Below are positions 4,162-5,473 of a stretch of DNA of 5,473 nucleotides, piece after piece. The stretch spans positions 1,100 to 6,572 of the forward strand of contig DEHU01000179.1 in the NCBI GenBank assembly GCA_002352125.1, in the 5' to 3' direction. How positions within the stretch are numbered: position 1 is the stretch's first letter; each line of letters begins with the position of its first letter. The DNA comes from Competibacteraceae bacterium UBA2792. GTDB lineage: Bacteria > Pseudomonadota > Gammaproteobacteria > Competibacterales > Competibacteraceae. The position numbers and the translations under genes were made by a program. Under the pieces are notes generated by a model, which searched no databases, was not told where the DNA came from, and worked only from the letters and a program-made list of their open reading frames with translations.

Positions 4162-5473
4162 CCGCGCCGTTCGTGCACTTGCGCTTGCACACCGAATATT
4201 CCTTGGTGGACGGGCTGATCCGCATCAAAAATTTGGTCAAGCAAGCCGTCGCGTCGGGTATGCCCGCCGTGGCGGTGACGGACATGAGCAACCTGTTCGC
4301 TCTGATCAAGTTTTACAAGGCGGCGCTGGGTGCCGGAATCAAGCCGATCATCGGCGTGGAAGCGTGGGTGCAGCGAAACGAAGAACCGGCCCGGCTGGTG
4401 CTGTTGTGTCAAAACTTGAACGGCTATCACAATCTTACCCGGCTGGTGAGCCGCAGCTTTCTCGAAGGTCAGCAGCGGGGCGTTCCGATCATCGACCACG
4501 CTTGGCTGGCCGGGAATACGGATGGCTTGATTGCCCTGTCCGGCGGTCGCGAAGGCGAGCTGGGGCGGGCTTTGCTGAACGATCAAGCCGGTCAGGCGCA
4601 GGCTAAGCTGGCCGACTGGCGGAGACTGTTCCCCGATCGCTTCTATCTAGAGGTGCAGCGTACTGGTCGCCCGCAGGAGGAGATGTATCTGGAAGCGGCC
4701 GTGGATTTGGCGGCAGTGACCGGAACGCCGATGGTGGCGACCAATGAAGTTTGCTTTCTGCGGCGCGAAGATTTCGAAGCGCACGAGGCCCGGGTGTGCA
4801 TCCACGACGGCACGACCTTGGACGACTCGCGCCGGCCGCGCCGCCATAGCGAGCAACAGTATTTGCGCGCTCCGGCGGAAATGGCGGAGCTGTTCGCCGA
4901 TCTGCCGGAGGCGCTGGAAAACAGCGTCGAAATCGCCCGTCGCTGCAATCTGCGCCTGGAGCTGGGCAAGAACGTGTTGCCCGATTTTCCGATACCGGAC
5001 GGCATAACCACCGACGCCTACTTTTCGACCCAGGCTTGCGCCGGTCTGGAGCAGCGGTTGCGGCGTCTGTTCGATCCCGCCGCGCCCGATTTCGCCGAAC
5101 GCCGCCGACCCTACGACGAGCGGCTGGAAGAGGAATTGGGCGTTATCGTGCAGATGGGGTTTCCCGGCTATTTTCTGATCGTCGCCGACTTCATCGAGTG
5201 GGCGCGCGGGCACGGTGTGCCGGTCGGGCCGGGGCGCGGTTCCGGCGCCGGTTCGCTGGTCGCCTACGCGCTCGGCATCACCGACCTGGACCCCCTGGCC
5301 TACGATTTGCTCTTCGAGCGTTTCCTGAATCCCGAGCGGGTGTCGATGCCGGATTTCGATATCGATTTCTGCATGGAGGGTCGCGACCGGGTCATCGAGT
5401 ACGTCGCCCAGCGTTATGGCCGCGACCGGGTTTCGCAGATCGCCACCCACGGCAGCATGGCGGCCAAGGCGGT
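4158..5473 (+). CDS. dnaE: DNA polymerase III alpha subunit, N-terminal part
   Basis: This is the first 438 codons of the replicative polymerase; the gene runs off the right edge (full length about 1,150-1,180 residues). The PHP domain opens with [16 protein letters not shown] (5-20) and continues through [15 protein letters not shown] (39-53) and [11 protein letters not shown] (60-70). The palm begins at [18 protein letters not shown] (333-350) with [18 protein letters not shown] (356-373), which contacts the nucleotide. MPDFDIDF (397-404) carries the metal-binding catalytic Asp401 and Asp403, at the same numbers as in E. coli; the third (E. coli D555) is beyond the window. In the PHP site TDM replaces the TDH of active PHP proofreaders, so, as in E. 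coli, this domain probably lacks nuclease activity and proofreading falls to a separate epsilon subunit (inference). The ATG at 4158 overlaps the rnhB stop by four bases. Confidence 0.97.
   Translation, partial: MTAPFVHLRLHTEYSLVDGLIRIKNLVKQAVASGMPAVAVTDMSNLFALIKFYKAALGAGIKPIIGVEAWVQRNEEPARLVLLCQNLNGYHNLTRLVSRSFLEGQQRGVPIIDHAWLAGNTDGLIALSGGREGELGRALLNDQAGQAQAKLADWRRLFPDRFYLEVQRTGRPQEEMYLEAAVDLAAVTGTPMVATNEVCFLRREDFEAHEARVCIHDGTTLDDSRRPRRHSEQQYLRAPAEMAELFADLPEALENSVEIARRCNLRLELGKNVLPDFPIPDGITTDAYFSTQACAGLEQRLRRLFDPAAPDFAERRRPYDERLEEELGVIVQMGFPGYFLIVADFIEWARGHGVPVGPGRGSGAGSLVAYALGITDLDPLAYDLLFERFLNPERVSMPDFDIDFCMEGRDRVIEYVAQRYGRDRVSQIATHGSMAAKA

Noticed and set aside
4647..5450. 267-residue minus-strand open frame opposite dnaE
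   Set aside because: It is fully antisense to dnaE, whose palm and catalytic motifs fix the real frame. The antisense product shows no family motif.

Overview
The window looks like chromosomal DNA from a moderately GC-rich proteobacterium, most likely a gammaproteobacterium. DnaE aligns with the Escherichia coli numbering (its paired catalytic aspartates fall at residues 401 and 403) and has a degenerate PHP metal site, as in the E. coli enzyme. rnhB overlaps dnaE by four bases, a familiar proteobacterial arrangement. Genus cannot be fixed from the sequence; a methanotroph or purple-sulfur-type gammaproteobacterium is only a guess.

Layout: 2-172 is the C-terminal end of the ribosome-assembly GTPase Der. 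Positions 173-363 are non-coding apart from a possible 28-residue leader ORF, and hold an AT-rich island with a good sigma-70-type promoter. A three-gene forward cluster follows: a ten-helix TDT/SLAC1-family anion channel (364-1380), a small YgaP-type DUF2892 membrane protein (1434-1646) and an AhpD-like carboxymuconolactone-decarboxylase-family protein with an intact redox CxxC site (1653-1997). Next come the fluoride channel gene crcB (2084-2473) and a DUF190 gene (2565-2894). A PilZ-domain gene lies convergently on the minus strand (2975-3334). After a 233-base divergent gap, rnhB (3568-4161) and dnaE (from 4158, running off the right edge) form an overlapping pair.

How the genes may work together: the edges are housekeeping (ribosome assembly, RNA:DNA hybrid repair, replication). 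The middle (about 240-2894) is a same-strand group of small stress or transport genes with two unrelated anion-conducting channels, one beside thiol-redox-type partners and one beside a PII-like-fold protein. I read it as a possible anion-detoxification group, but no regulator gene is present and one shared transcript is not proven. The most unusual DNA-level features are the promoter placed so that a leader ORF could be translated from the mRNA's first base and coupled to the channel gene by an ATGA overlap, and a perfect 15-base palindrome just before the DUF2892 gene. No RNA genes, CRISPR arrays, insertion sequences or clear intrinsic terminators were seen.
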